64,000 bases of DNA from Adhaeribacter rhizoryzae (GCF_008629685.1 NZ_VWSF01000019.1:1-64000); one strand, 5' to 3'; positions 44,072 to 53,347 are shown, numbered from the stretch's first letter. A program made the numbers and translations. The notes: generated by a model from the sequence alone, not told the origin.

Positions 44072-44625
44072 TGATTCATCCGGCTTTTGCGGGAGGGATA
44101 GCAGGGGAAAGCCCGGAGCAATAGCGAGGACTTGTACCGGATAGCCCAGTTCTCCGAAATCAGCCATACTTAACTCTTTAATCAATTAAATTGAGTTGCC
44201 TGGAGTTGCTACCTTAAATTAGATAGGGAAGTTAAGCGAAAATAATTCGTTTCAAAGTAGAAAGAAATTTTTGAACGTTTTACACATAGGTCGCTTTTTG
44301 TGTGTCTAGCGACACCCAAACTAAATGATAAAAGAGAAGGTTTATGGACAAACCAAAGCTTCATAATTTCATGAGCCTGTATAAACACTTAAATACAAAC
44401 AGCAGCTTATTTGCCTTCTGATCATACAGGCACTCCGGGTCATATAAGCTGCAATTACTTTTCCCAACAAAGCCAAAGTGGTAGCTGAACAAGTTGGCAA
44501 ATCCAGATCTGCGCATCTTTATAATAATTCATCAGCTTAAAGCTGTTAACAATAAAAATAACCTAATATAGTTAAGTTCGTATTTTTTTATTTAAAGTTA
44601 ATCTATAAATATCGATGAGAAAACT
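44072..44625. other. Intergenic region before the copper protein gene
   Basis: No credible gene. It holds a small GTCGCT/AGCGAC inverted repeat near 44291-44315 and the AT-rich upstream sequence of the Cys-rich protein gene. It marks the boundary between the tra operon and the metal-resistance island. Confidence 0.35.
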
Positions 44626-44964
44626 ATGGAAAACCACAATCATCAGCAGCTTATTGAAAAATTATTAAATTGTGCAAACACGTGTGAAATTTGTTTTTCC
44701 CATTGTCTTTCAGAAGGGGGAATGATGGCTAATTGCGCAAAACTGGACCGGGACTGCGCCGATTCCTGCCGCCATGCTATTGCGCTTTTACAAAGTCAAT
44801 CGGTTATTGGTCACCAATATCTGGTTCTTTGCGAAGAGATTTGCCGCAAATGTGCGGAAGAATGCGCTCAGCACCAGCATGAGCATTGTCAACGTTGTGC
44901 CCAGGCCTGTCAGGAATGCGCCGAAGCCTGTCACAGCCACCATGAACAAATTACTCAACGTTAA
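44626..44964 (+). CDS. Cys-rich four-helix-bundle copper-binding protein (112 aa)
   Basis: DUF326/Csp-type protein that stores or buffers copper in a four-helix bundle. Sixteen cysteines are spaced three or four residues apart (CANTCEICFSHC, then CRKCAEECAQ and CQECAEACHSHH) with several His, giving inward-facing thiols on every helix. No signal peptide is evident, so it is probably cytosolic. It is the first gene of the heavy-metal island, separate from the CDF gene by 340 bp. It may also bind other soft metals. Confidence 0.85.
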   Translation: MENHNHQQLIEKLLNCANTCEICFSHCLSEGGMMANCAKLDRDCADSCRHAIALLQSQSVIGHQYLVLCEEICRKCAEECAQHQHEHCQRCAQACQECAEACHSHHEQITQR

Positions 44965-45304
44965 TTTATGGCGGCTAGCTCATTTGGTTTGCAACGCAAT
45001 GGGTTAGCTGCCTATGTTTTTTTCAACATGTAGATAGAGGCGTTTCAAAGATAAAGTATGCCTGATAACTGGTGGCAGTTCCGGCATAGGGCGCGCTACT
45101 GCTGGCCATACAGTCTATTCTGGAGGTGCAACCCCAGGCTACTTTCATTCAAAGTGAGTCAACAGAATACTTCCATGCTGTATCGTCCTTTGGGCACCGC
45201 TTACCGCAATCTTATTAGGGAATGGAAGGTTATTCTGGCTGATGAAAGCTATGGCATCCATATTACTTATTGAATAATAAGTTAAACCATAAAGATATTC
45301 GGAT
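44965..45304 (+). other. Gap with a weak 71-codon open frame
   Basis: Between the copper protein and the CDF exporter. An open frame at 45058-45273 encodes a Trp/Arg/Tyr-rich peptide with no recognisable domain, and another frame reads in pieces (ALLLAIQSILEVQPQATF) like a degraded gene. I would not annotate it as a functional gene. Confidence 0.3.
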
Positions 45305-46195
45305 ATGTCACAAGGACACGCTATTTCGCCCAGCAGTCAGAATAAAAAGCGCCTGATGTTTGTACTGGGATTTACTTTACTATACTTATTAGCCGAAGTA
45401 ATAGGCGGAATCTGGACCAAGAGTCTGGCTTTACTGGCCGATGCCGGGCACATGCTGACGGATGTAGGGGGATTGGTGTTTGCTTTAATTGCCATAAACC
45501 TGGCTGAGAAAAAAGCAACGCCGGAAAAAACGTACGGCTACTACCGGGCTGAAATCCTAGCGGCACTGGCGAATGCCGTTGTTCTGATTGGAATATCCTT
45601 ATACATTTTATACGAGGCTTACTTGCGTTTCCTTAACCCGCCGGAAGTAGAAAGTAAATTTATGCTGGTTATTGCCGGAGTGGGCCTGGTCGTAAACTTA
45701 ATCGGCATGTATATTCTGCGGAAAGGTTCCAAAGATAGCCTGAACATGAAAGGGGCTTACTTTGAAGTTTTATCCGATATGCTGACCTCAATCGGGGTAA
45801 TTGCAGCAGGTATTATTATGTGGACCACGGGGTGGTATTATGCCGACCCTATTTTATCAGCGGGTATTGGCTTATTTATTTTACCCCGCACCTGGATATT
45901 ATTGAAAGAAGCCGTTGATATTTTGCTGGAAGGAACGCCCGCTGATGTTAATCTGGCAGTGGTGCGTGAAACACTACAAAAAATACCCGGCGTAACACAG
46001 GTTCACGATTTACACGTGTGGACTTTAACCTCCGGCATTAATGCGATGAGTGCCCATGTAGTTATTGAAGAGCAGACAACCCCTAATCAGGTTTTAAAAG
46101 CTATCAATGACCAGGTGAAAGAACCCTTTAAAATAAAACATACCACTATCCAGGTAGAAAATGAAGGTTATGAGGAACAGGAGATTCACTTGTAA
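45305..46195 (+). CDS. czcD: CDF-family zinc/cobalt/cadmium exporter (296 aa)
   Basis: Cation diffusion facilitator exchanging Zn, Co or Cd for protons across the inner membrane. There are six transmembrane helices, starting with MFVLGFTLLYLLAEVIGGIWT. The metal-site helix pair is ALLADAGHMLTDVGGLV (HxxxD in TM2) and SDMLTSIGVIAAGIIM with the matching D (TM5). The C-terminal cytoplasmic domain has VTQVHDLHVWTLTSGINAMSAHV, the HDxHVW block of the CDF family. Length is usual. It is transcribed convergently with the metal operon and complements its RND and P-type pumps. Confidence 0.9.
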   Translation: MSQGHAISPSSQNKKRLMFVLGFTLLYLLAEVIGGIWTKSLALLADAGHMLTDVGGLVFALIAINLAEKKATPEKTYGYYRAEILAALANAVVLIGISLYILYEAYLRFLNPPEVESKFMLVIAGVGLVVNLIGMYILRKGSKDSLNMKGAYFEVLSDMLTSIGVIAAGIIMWTTGWYYADPILSAGIGLFILPRTWILLKEAVDILLEGTPADVNLAVVRETLQKIPGVTQVHDLHVWTLTSGINAMSAHVVIEEQTTPNQVLKAINDQVKEPFKIKHTTIQVENEGYEEQEIHL

Positions 46196-46341
46196 CTAAA
46201 CTTCTGCTGGCTCATTATTAAAACTAATTTCTTTCGAGCTTTTGCGCAAAGAAAGGGAGTTGATAGAAAATAAATCGTTAGCGATAATACCTTTTTAATA
46301 ATGTTTGCATGGGGCCAGTAATATTTCGCCGGGCATATGCC

Positions 46342-46941
46342 TCATATAAATGGTGGAATCAGCACCTGCTGCTCAATGAGCAATACCAGGATATGAATAA
46401 TTTTGATATGAACTTCCTGGATACGGTCGGCGTGACCGACGTGCGGTACCCGAATTTCCACATCGGCTAAAGCCGCTAACTGGCCACCACCATTCCCCGT
46501 CAGCGCTACTACTTTCATTTCCCGTTCCCGTGCCGCGCGGGCTGCCTGTAGGATATTTTCTGAATTGCCACTGGTGCTAATGGCTAGAAGTATATCTCCC
46601 GGCCGGCCTAACCCTTCCACAAAGCGGGAGAAGATAAAAGAAAAGCCATAATCATTCCCGGTGCAGGTAATATGGCTGGTATCCGAAATAGCAATAGCAG
46701 CCAATGCCGGCCGGTCCTTCCGAAAGCGGCCCGTGAGTTCTTCGGCAAAATGCATGGCATCACAGTGGGAGCCGCCATTGCCGCAGGATATAACTTTATC
46801 CCCCTGCCGCAGGGCCTTACTCATTAACAAGGCTGCCTGCGCGATGGCTTCTGTATTTTTCTCTTCGGTCAGAAACGTTGTTAGTACGGTCTGGGCTTCT
46901 TGGAACTGCTGTTTTATTAAGGAACTGAAAGAATGGTCCAT
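46342..46941 (-). CDS. gmhA: Sedoheptulose-7-phosphate isomerase (199 aa)
   Basis: Makes D-glycero-manno-heptose 7-phosphate, the first step of heptose synthesis for LPS or S-layer glycans. The match to GmhA is strong: [23 protein letters not shown] (residues about 52-74), [37 protein letters not shown] and the metal-binding [16 protein letters not shown] near the end. It is the last gene of the long metal operon, 47 bp after a small unknown gene. Why heptose synthesis should be on a metal plasmid is unclear; envelope repair or glycan modification is a guess. Confidence 0.93.
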   Translation of the reverse strand: MDHSFSSLIKQQFQEAQTVLTTFLTEEKNTEAIAQAALLMSKALRQGDKVISCGNGGSHCDAMHFAEELTGRFRKDRPALAAIAISDTSHITCTGNDYGFSFIFSRFVEGLGRPGDILLAISTSGNSENILQAARAAREREMKVVALTGNGGGQLAALADVEIRVPHVGHADRIQEVHIKIIHILVLLIEQQVLIPPFI

Positions 46942-46988
46942 ATTTAAGTTTTAAAAAAATAATAGCCGCCTTTATTTGCTTCTCCCAA

Positions 46989-47312
46989 CTATTGGAGCGT
47001 GAAATAAAGTTTTACCTCAAAATTTATACCGGACGCGTGTGTTATTAAACTAACCTGTAAATGATCCCAAATACTAAACTCCTGGTGGAGGTAAGCGACT
47101 GTTTCGTGGCCTTCTTTTTTGGCTAAAGGAGCTACCAGTTCGTTGAAAAGGGGCAACTCATTTTCATCTACTACTTGCAGACTCAAGGAGGGGGGAATAG
47201 TTCCCCTCGGCGGTAGGATAAAAAACAGCTTGCTAAGAATCAGGGCGGTATGGTTATGGTTGTTTTCCACCCGAAAACTGTTATTAAAATTATTTAAGTG
47301 AACAGAACACAT
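46989..47312 (-). CDS. Hypothetical protein of the metal operon (107 aa)
   Basis: Not recognised. A small mixed alpha/beta protein: a basic/Asn-rich N-terminus, then SLSLQVVDENELPLFNELVAPLAKKEG and VAYLHQEFSIWDHLQVSLIT, ending in strands (INFEVKLYFTL). No signal peptide. It lies between osmC (34-bp gap) and gmhA (47-bp gap) and is probably cotranscribed. The true start may be later than 47312, because the first 20 residues look like leader sequence. Confidence 0.6.
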   Translation of the reverse strand: MCSVHLNNFNNSFRVENNHNHTALILSKLFFILPPRGTIPPSLSLQVVDENELPLFNELVAPLAKKEGHETVAYLHQEFSIWDHLQVSLITHASGINFEVKLYFTLQ

Positions 47313-47346
47313 CCTATTTATTTTTGAAAGCGGAAAAAAATCCTCA

Positions 47347-47799
47347 TTACAGAATAGGCGCTACCACCACTTCTGTAAAAACCGAATTAGAGATAAAACA
47401 ATCGTTATGAGCTTTATGGTGAAGTTGCTCCAGCTGTTCAGCGGTAGGCTGTCTGTCACCGCTAAAAGTTACCTTGGGGTTTAAAGTAACCTGTAAAACG
47501 GCCATTTTCCCATGGGCATTTTTACCCACCGAAGCAACCGCCTCGTCTTCATAGCGCTCCACGATAAATTTCTGAAAGGCAGCCAGGGCCAGAAAAGTGA
47601 GCAGGTGGCAGCTGGCCAGGGAGGCGGCAAAGGCTTCTTCCGGATTGACTAATTCGGCCTGGCCCAGGTACTCCGGCGCAGCGGAAGCTTCCACGGCACT
47701 GCCCCCGCCAAAGGTCCAGGTATGGGTGCGGCTGTAGGTTTTATAAGTAAAGTCGGTCGTATCACCCGACCATAACAAGTTTACTTTGTATTCGCTCAT
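47347..47799 (-). CDS. osmC: OsmC-family peroxidase (150 aa)
   Basis: Thiol-dependent hydroperoxide reductase of the OsmC/Ohr fold. The first catalytic Cys sits in FAASLASCHLLTFLALAA and the second in HNDCFISNSVFTEV; the conserved NPEEAFAASLASC block is present. Length is normal. It is located directly downstream of lpd (23-bp gap). A dihydrolipoamide-linked reductant for OsmC/Ohr proteins is known in other bacteria, so the adjacent lipoamide dehydrogenase may supply it (inference). Metal stress generates peroxides, which fits the operon. Confidence 0.88.
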   Translation of the reverse strand: MSEYKVNLLWSGDTTDFTYKTYSRTHTWTFGGGSAVEASAAPEYLGQAELVNPEEAFAASLASCHLLTFLALAAFQKFIVERYEDEAVASVGKNAHGKMAVLQVTLNPKVTFSGDRQPTAEQLEQLHHKAHNDCFISNSVFTEVVVAPIL

Positions 47800-47822
47800 C
47801 TTGGTTGCTTTTAAGGAAACAA

Positions 47823-49217
47823 TTAAATATGAATGGCCTGGTTGGCTACCGCCAGACAGGCTTCTTTCAAAGATTCGTAAAAGGTGGGGTGCCCGTGGGA
47901 CATCCGGGCTATATCCTCGGCCGAAGCCCGGTAGCTCATAGCCGCAACGGCCTCCCCGATGATATCACTGACCCGGGGGCCAATCATGTGAATGCCGAGA
48001 ACTTCGTCGGTTTTAGCATCGGCTAATACTTTTATCAGCCCGTCTAAATCATCATTCATCCGGGCGCGGGCATTGGCCCGGAACGGGAAGGAGCCGCTTT
48101 TATACGCTTTACCGTCTGCTTTTAGCTGCTCTTCGGTATAGCCCACACTGGCGACTTCCGGCCAGGTATATACAATGCCCGGAATGAGCAGGTAATCCAG
48201 GTGCGGCTTTTGGCCGGCCAGGCGTTCGGCCACCAATACACCTTCTTCGGAAGCCTTATGGGCCAGCATCACCCCTTTCACCACATCACCAATGGCATAA
48301 ATACCCGGCACATTCGTTTCCAGATTTTCATTTACCGCGATGCGCCCCCCTTTGTCGGTTTTGATGCCAACGTTTTCCAACCCTACGCCGTCGGTAAAAG
48401 GTTTGCGGCCCACCGCCATTAAGCAATAATCACCTTCCAGGGTCAGGGTATTACCCGCGGTATCTTCCGCCGTGACGGTTACCCCGGTTTCGGTGCTTTG
48501 CGCGCCCGTTACCTTGTGGCTGAGGTAAAATTCCATGCCGAGCTTTCGCAAAGACTTTTGCAGTTCCTTGCCCATGGTCCGGTCCATGCTGGGAATAAGG
48601 ATATCAGTATATTCCAGTACACTGACCTTGGCACCAATACGGGCATACACCGACCCAATTTCCAGGCCGATGACCCCGCCGCCGATGACCAACAGGTGCC
48701 GGGGGATTTCCGGTAAGGTTAGTGCTTCCGTGGAGGAAATAATTCTTTTTTTATCGATGGTAATACCAGGCAAAGAGCTGGGCTTGGAACCGGTAGCCAG
48801 AATGATGTATTTGGTTTCAACGGTAGTGGGCGTCTCTGCCGCTCCCTGAATGCTCACCGTCTGGGGTGTCAGCAAGGTTGCGGTGCCGTGCAATACTTCT
48901 ACCTTGTTCTTTTTCATTAAATAATCTACCCCAGCTACGGTTTTTTGAACCACATCCGCTTTATGGGCGAGCATTTGGGGAAAATCCAGTTGCAGGTTTT
49001 CCAGCCGGATGCCATGAATTTTAAATTTATGCTGCGCATTGTAGAAGTGCTCGGAACTGTCTAAGACGGCTTTGGAAGGAATACATCCCACATTGAGGCA
49101 GGTGCCGCCCAAGGTATTATACTTTTCAATCAGAGCCGTTTTTAATCCTAACTGGGCGCAGCGAATGGCTGCCACATAGCCGCCGGGACCGGACCCAATA
49201 ATGGTTACATCGTACAT
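47823..49217 (-). CDS. lpdA: Dihydrolipoamide dehydrogenase (464 aa)
   Basis: FAD-dependent disulfide reductase. Rossmann motif IIGSGPGGYVAAIRCAQLG at the N-terminus, redox disulfide GGTCLNVGCIPSK (residues about 38-50), the NAD-binding VIGGGVIGLEIGSVYARIG near residue 180, and the C-terminal HGHPTFYESLKEACL with the catalytic His-Glu pair. This is an E3-type enzyme rather than a mercuric reductase, as there is no N-terminal metal-binding domain and no C-terminal CysCys. A second, plasmid lpd beside osmC and metal pumps may feed electrons to OsmC. It is 21 bp after the P-type ATPase gene. Confidence 0.93.
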   Translation of the reverse strand: MYDVTIIGSGPGGYVAAIRCAQLGLKTALIEKYNTLGGTCLNVGCIPSKAVLDSSEHFYNAQHKFKIHGIRLENLQLDFPQMLAHKADVVQKTVAGVDYLMKKNKVEVLHGTATLLTPQTVSIQGAAETPTTVETKYIILATGSKPSSLPGITIDKKRIISSTEALTLPEIPRHLLVIGGGVIGLEIGSVYARIGAKVSVLEYTDILIPSMDRTMGKELQKSLRKLGMEFYLSHKVTGAQSTETGVTVTAEDTAGNTLTLEGDYCLMAVGRKPFTDGVGLENVGIKTDKGGRIAVNENLETNVPGIYAIGDVVKGVMLAHKASEEGVLVAERLAGQKPHLDYLLIPGIVYTWPEVASVGYTEEQLKADGKAYKSGSFPFRANARARMNDDLDGLIKVLADAKTDEVLGIHMIGPRVSDIIGEAVAAMSYRASAEDIARMSHGHPTFYESLKEACLAVANQAIHI

Positions 49218-49238
49218 AAGGTTTCCTTTTAAAATGGG

Positions 49239-51275
49239 TTAATCTTTCTTGCCGAAATCCATGCGCTGAATGCGTATGGCATTTAAAATTGCCAGGAATG
49301 CTACCCCCACATCGGCAAACACGGCTTCCCACATCGTGGCAACCCCAAAAGCGCCGAAGGCCATCACCAGGAGCTTGACGCCAAAAGCCAGCCCAATATT
49401 CTGCCAGACAATCTGCTTGGTCGCTTTCCCGATATGAATGGCCGTTGCTATTTTGGAGGGTTGGTCGTTCTGAATCACGACATCAGCGGTTTCAATAGCG
49501 GCATCGGAGCCCATGGCACCCATGGCCAGCCCTACATCCGCCAGGGTAATTACCGGCGCATCGTTGATGCCATCGCCCACAAAGGCTACCGTCCGGCCCT
49601 GCTGTTTTAATTCCTCTACTTTGCTCACTTTATCCTGGGGCAATAAGCCGCCGTAGGCCTTGTCGATTTTTAAGCTAGCGGCTACTTGCTGCACGATGGA
49701 ATCTTTATCACCGGAGAGCATCGTAATGTTAGTAATTCCTAAAGCATGTAATTGCCGGACGGTTTCGGGCGCATCGGTTTTGATTTTATCGGCAATGGTG
49801 ATGTAGCCGGCAAACTGATTTTCAATGGCTACCATCACAATAGTATCCACAATCGCATCAATTTCCGGGTCGTAGCTGATGTGAAATTTGCGCATCATCT
49901 TGCCGTTGCCAGCCAGGACTGATTTACCGTCCACCATGCCTTTCAGGCCATGGCCAGATATTTCTTCTACGTCCGAAACGGTCAAATGCTTATAGCTGTC
50001 TCCCGCGTGTTGTACCACCGCCTGGGCGACCGGGTGAGAAGATTTACTTTCCAGCGCGGCGGTCAGCGCCACCAGTTCCGTTTCCTGCAGGCCATAGGTC
50101 TTAATTCCTTGTACTTTGAAAACGCCTTCCGTCAGGGTACCGGTCTTATCCATCACGATGGTATCAACGGTAGTAATCAAATCCAGGAAATTGGAACCTT
50201 TAAATAAAATACCATTTCGGGAGGCAGCGCCAATGCCACCGAAGTAACCGAGCGGAACCGAAATGACCAGGGCGCAGGGACAGGAAATTACGAGGAATAT
50301 AAGCGCCCGGTAAAGCCAATCATTAAAAACATAATCTGCTACAAAGAAATAAGGCAATAAGGCCAAGCCGAGGGCAGCAAAAACAACAATGGGCGTGTAT
50401 ATTTTGGCAAAACGGGTAATAAATTGCTGGGTTTTGGCTTTGCGGCTACCGGCGTCCTCCACCAATTTTAGTATTTTGGATAAGGCACTATCTTCGTAAG
50501 CCGATGTTACTTTAATATCGATAACCTTATCCAGGTTAATCATTCCGGCAAGCACTGTTTCCCCTTTGCTTTTGGTATCCGGTTTGGATTCTCCGGTGAG
50601 GGCAGCCGTGTTAAAAGAGGATTGTTCGCTCAAAAGCTCCCCGTCTAAGGCCACTTTTTCCCCGGCTTTTACCTGGATGGTATCCCCGATGCTCACCTGC
50701 TGGGGTTTCACCTCCGTGGCCTGCCCGTTTCGAAGCACGGTAACAATTTCGGGACGGTTGTCAATTAAATCCTTGATGGATTTGCGGGAGCGGGCGACTG
50801 CCGCCTCCTGGAAGTGTTCGCCAATGACGTAAAACAACATTACGGCTACCCCTTCGGCATATTCCCCGATGTAAAAGGCCCCAATGGTAGCCATACTCAT
50901 GAGAAAGAACTCGTTGAACACGTTGCCTTTGGTAATATTGCGCAAGGCGTGCCACACGACTTTACCGCCGACCAACAGGTAAGCAATGCCATATACGGCC
51001 AGGCGCACATACGTTGTAAACCAAGGCACATCAAGGTAATCCAGGAGAATCCCGCCTAATAAAAGTACCAGGCTAATGATAGTAGGGACATAGGAAGCAG
51101 TCTCATCGTGGTCGTGGTCATCATCGCCATGATCATGACCATCATTGGGACCATGCCCGGCTTCGTACTGCGTGCCGGTTTTGGGAATTTGCGGGCCTGG
51201 TTGTTCGGCCGTGCGGGGCGAAGTAATCTCCATCGCCTTCGGCACTTGCTCATTTTTATCGGTTTCTTGGTTCAT
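49239..51275 (-). CDS. zntA: Heavy-metal P1B-type ATPase, Zn/Cd/Co exporter (678 aa)
   Basis: ATP-driven exporter of divalent soft metals. A His/Asp-rich N-terminus (HGPNDGHDHGDDDHDHDE) replaces the usual Cys-type metal-binding domain. The membrane motif SCPCALVISVP (about residue 331), phosphorylation site DKTGTLTEG (about 372), SSHPVAQ and GDGINDAP (about 563) are intact, as is AIRIQRMDFGKKD at the end. The CPC motif with no CxxC domain fits Zn/Cd/Co (CadA/ZntA-like) rather than copper. The frame is open to 51416, but that would overlap the upstream gene; the ATG at 51273-51275 leaves 22 bp and is chosen. Confidence 0.9.
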   Translation of the reverse strand: MNQETDKNEQVPKAMEITSPRTAEQPGPQIPKTGTQYEAGHGPNDGHDHGDDDHDHDETASYVPTIISLVLLLGGILLDYLDVPWFTTYVRLAVYGIAYLLVGGKVVWHALRNITKGNVFNEFFLMSMATIGAFYIGEYAEGVAVMLFYVIGEHFQEAAVARSRKSIKDLIDNRPEIVTVLRNGQATEVKPQQVSIGDTIQVKAGEKVALDGELLSEQSSFNTAALTGESKPDTKSKGETVLAGMINLDKVIDIKVTSAYEDSALSKILKLVEDAGSRKAKTQQFITRFAKIYTPIVVFAALGLALLPYFFVADYVFNDWLYRALIFLVISCPCALVISVPLGYFGGIGAASRNGILFKGSNFLDLITTVDTIVMDKTGTLTEGVFKVQGIKTYGLQETELVALTAALESKSSHPVAQAVVQHAGDSYKHLTVSDVEEISGHGLKGMVDGKSVLAGNGKMMRKFHISYDPEIDAIVDTIVMVAIENQFAGYITIADKIKTDAPETVRQLHALGITNITMLSGDKDSIVQQVAASLKIDKAYGGLLPQDKVSKVEELKQQGRTVAFVGDGINDAPVITLADVGLAMGAMGSDAAIETADVVIQNDQPSKIATAIHIGKATKQIVWQNIGLAFGVKLLVMAFGAFGVATMWEAVFADVGVAFLAILNAIRIQRMDFGKKD

Positions 51276-51297
51276 AGTATTTGGTTTAAAAACGAAT

Positions 51298-51918
51298 CTA
51301 ATGTTGGTAAAAAGTAAAAAGGCCCAGAAGGATGAGGACCAAGCCAGTAATTTTCTTATGATGCTGCTCCAAAAAGTTAAAATTGAATTGCGCCATCCCT
51401 TTATAGGCCAACGCAACTAACAGCACCAGGCTGGAAATGGTAACGGTGAAATAAACCAGGGCCACGGCAGCGATGCCCTGCCATCCGTGCGCGCCAGCCG
51501 TTATGAAATAAGTGTCAATTTCCAAACAGGGAGAGAACAACATCGCCAGGCATAAGGTGAAAATGATAGCCGGTTTAGATTTTTGTTTTAACTGCTTCAG
51601 CCCCGGAAAGGTCTGCTGTTCTACCTGCTTCAGGTCCAATACCACATACACGCAGCCCATCAAAATAAGAATGACCGGCGCCAGTGTTGTCGTAAAGAAT
51701 TGGTGACTTTCAGATAACTTATAGCCTATTACCCCAAGGCTAACCCCGATGATAATCGTACTGAGCACATGGAAGAAACCAGTGAGCGCTGTGATGCCTA
51801 ATAACTCCCGGCGGCTCCAGTTTTCGGCCCGGGAAATCACTAAAATGGGCAACCAATGGTTGGGGATAACCGCGTGAATCAGACTTAATAGCAAACTTCC
51901 GATGATTAAATGGCCCAT
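51298..51918 (-). CDS. UreH/NicO-like six-helix membrane protein (206 aa)
   Basis: Polytopic inner-membrane protein of the UreH/NicO-like type, whose members include nickel and cobalt transporters. The first helix carries LLLSLIHAVIPNHWLPIL, where the His residues could form the metal site of the superfamily. Other helices are ELLGITALTGFFHVLSTIIIGVSLGVIGY, TLAPVILILMGCVYVVLDL, AIIFTLCLAMLFSPCLEIDTYF, AVALVYFTVTISSLVLLVALAYKG and the last at ITGLVLILLGLFTFYQ. It lies between czcB (179-bp gap) and the P-type ATPase (22 bp). Substrate and direction are not deducible. Confidence 0.7.
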   Translation of the reverse strand: MGHLIIGSLLLSLIHAVIPNHWLPILVISRAENWSRRELLGITALTGFFHVLSTIIIGVSLGVIGYKLSESHQFFTTTLAPVILILMGCVYVVLDLKQVEQQTFPGLKQLKQKSKPAIIFTLCLAMLFSPCLEIDTYFITAGAHGWQGIAAVALVYFTVTISSLVLLVALAYKGMAQFNFNFLEQHHKKITGLVLILLGLFTFYQH

Positions 51919-52097
51919 TTTGCTCTTTTTGGATGATTTACTTTAACCTTACTTTCTCTTAAAATTATTTAATATCTTACATTTCCAGACCTTGGTTTAC
52001 CGGCCAAGGCATCCTTGGCCGGTAAATTGATTGCCATGATTCCACCTACAGGAAAGCTCTGATGAGGCAATGGCTTAACCCAGTAGCCAACTACTTA

Positions 52098-53345
52098 CTA
52101 TTCATGATGTCCGCCTTCACCCTTATTGGCTTGGGCAGCTACATAATAGGCACCTTTCGTCACCAGTTGCGTGTCAGCCGGCAGCGGCTCCAATAATTTT
52201 ACCTCGGTATATCCCGCATCGGAAACCCCGGTTTGTACCCCGATTTTTTGGAAGGTCCAATCCGGGGTTAGTTCTTCTTTGTGTTCCTCTTCGCCGGCCT
52301 CCGGCTTATCATGGGGTTTGGCCGAAGCAGCGGCCCGTTTGGCGGCAAAGACAAACTTTAAATCACCTTCTGTTATAATGGCTTCGTCGGGCAGGGCCGC
52401 CACCGCCGCCTCCGAAGTCAAGATGCGGCCGGTAACAAACATGCCGGGAAGCAGCGTGGCAACCTCATTGTCCTTGATTTCGGCATGAACTTCCACCGAT
52501 TTGGTGTCATTTCTGAAAGCTTTGCCCACCGCAAAAATGGTGGCTTCGTATTCCTGGGCCGGGTTAGAAGTCAACGCAAATAAGACTTTCTGACCTATCT
52601 TCACCTGGGCAATATCTTTTTCAAACACCTGCAGGTCAATATGAATATGGTGGTTATCAACCACCTGAAATAGTTCCCGCGCTGGTTCCACCAAGGCACC
52701 GGTATTTACTTCAATCTGATGCACGTACCCGTGCATGGGCGATGCCACCGAAACAGCCCGCACCAGCGAACCTACTTTTACTTGGTTGGGCGAGATACCA
52801 AGCTGGCTTAACCGGCTGCCTAAGGAAGCGAGTTCTGCCTGCCGGGCCCGGTATTCGGCCTCCGCTAACTGATACTTTTTGGCCGCAATGACATTTTCCT
52901 GCAACAGTTCCTTCTGCCGCTGATAATCTAGCTGCGCGTAGTTGAGGGCGCTGCGGGCTTTTAAGTACTCTTCCTGCAATTGAATAATACTGGGATGCTC
53001 CAGGCTTACCAGTTTTTGACCTTTCTTCACAAACTGTCCCTGCGTCACAAAAATCTGCCGGACGATGCCTTCCGTTAAGCTGGAAATAGTGGCTTTATTC
53101 TGCGGCGGCAGATCGAGCATGCCATTGGCTTGGATCCCGCTTTTCAACGGCCGGTTTTCGATTGCGCCCAATTGAATGCCAACGGCATCCATTTGGGCTT
53201 GGGTAAGACCGATTGCTGCTTCGCTTTCGGTATGCGCTTCTTCGGTTTCCGCTGGGGCGGGCTTGGAGCCATTCTGGCAGGCGCTGATGCCCATCGTAAA
53301 TACCAGCAGGAGGGCAGCGGTTATTATTTTTATATGCTTTAACAT
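52098..53345 (-). CDS. czcB: Periplasmic adaptor of a heavy-metal RND efflux system, CzcB-like (415 aa)
   Basis: Membrane-fusion protein linking the RND pump to the outer membrane. A lipobox (LLVFTMGISACQN, Cys near residue 23) anchors it. It is followed by the barrel/lipoyl region (VRQIFVTQGQFVKKGQKLVSLEHP), a helical hairpin (LQEEYLKARSALNYAQLDYQRQKELLQEN, then AAKKYQLAEAEYRARQAELASLG) and the second half of the lipoyl domain (VASPMHGYVHQIEVNTGALVEPARELFQV). Its C-terminus is His-rich (GEGGHHE), which is common in metal adaptors. The gene is 2 bp after the RND-OMF gene. Confidence 0.92.
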   Translation of the reverse strand: MLKHIKIITAALLLVFTMGISACQNGSKPAPAETEEAHTESEAAIGLTQAQMDAVGIQLGAIENRPLKSGIQANGMLDLPPQNKATISSLTEGIVRQIFVTQGQFVKKGQKLVSLEHPSIIQLQEEYLKARSALNYAQLDYQRQKELLQENVIAAKKYQLAEAEYRARQAELASLGSRLSQLGISPNQVKVGSLVRAVSVASPMHGYVHQIEVNTGALVEPARELFQVVDNHHIHIDLQVFEKDIAQVKIGQKVLFALTSNPAQEYEATIFAVGKAFRNDTKSVEVHAEIKDNEVATLLPGMFVTGRILTSEAAVAALPDEAIITEGDLKFVFAAKRAAASAKPHDKPEAGEEEHKEELTPDWTFQKIGVQTGVSDAGYTEVKLLEPLPADTQLVTKGAYYVAAQANKGEGGHHE

Positions 53346-53347
53346 CG

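Noticed and set aside
43988-44185. 65-codon minus-strand open frame
   Set aside because: It runs through the strong hairpins at 43961-44071 and reads as Pro/Ala-rich sequence without a domain; probably fortuitous.
45058-45273. 71-codon plus-strand open frame
   Set aside because: Trp/Arg-rich composition, no domain, and no conserved start context; could be decayed sequence but cannot be supported as a gene.
47823-49217. Mercuric reductase instead of dihydrolipoamide dehydrogenase
   Set aside because: There is no N-terminal heavy-metal domain and no C-terminal Cys pair, and the His-Glu motif of E3 enzymes is present; no other mer genes are nearby.
51276-51416. Longer start for the P-type ATPase
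   Set aside because: It would overlap the upstream UreH/NicO-like gene by about 120 bp and the extra residues are its shifted frame.
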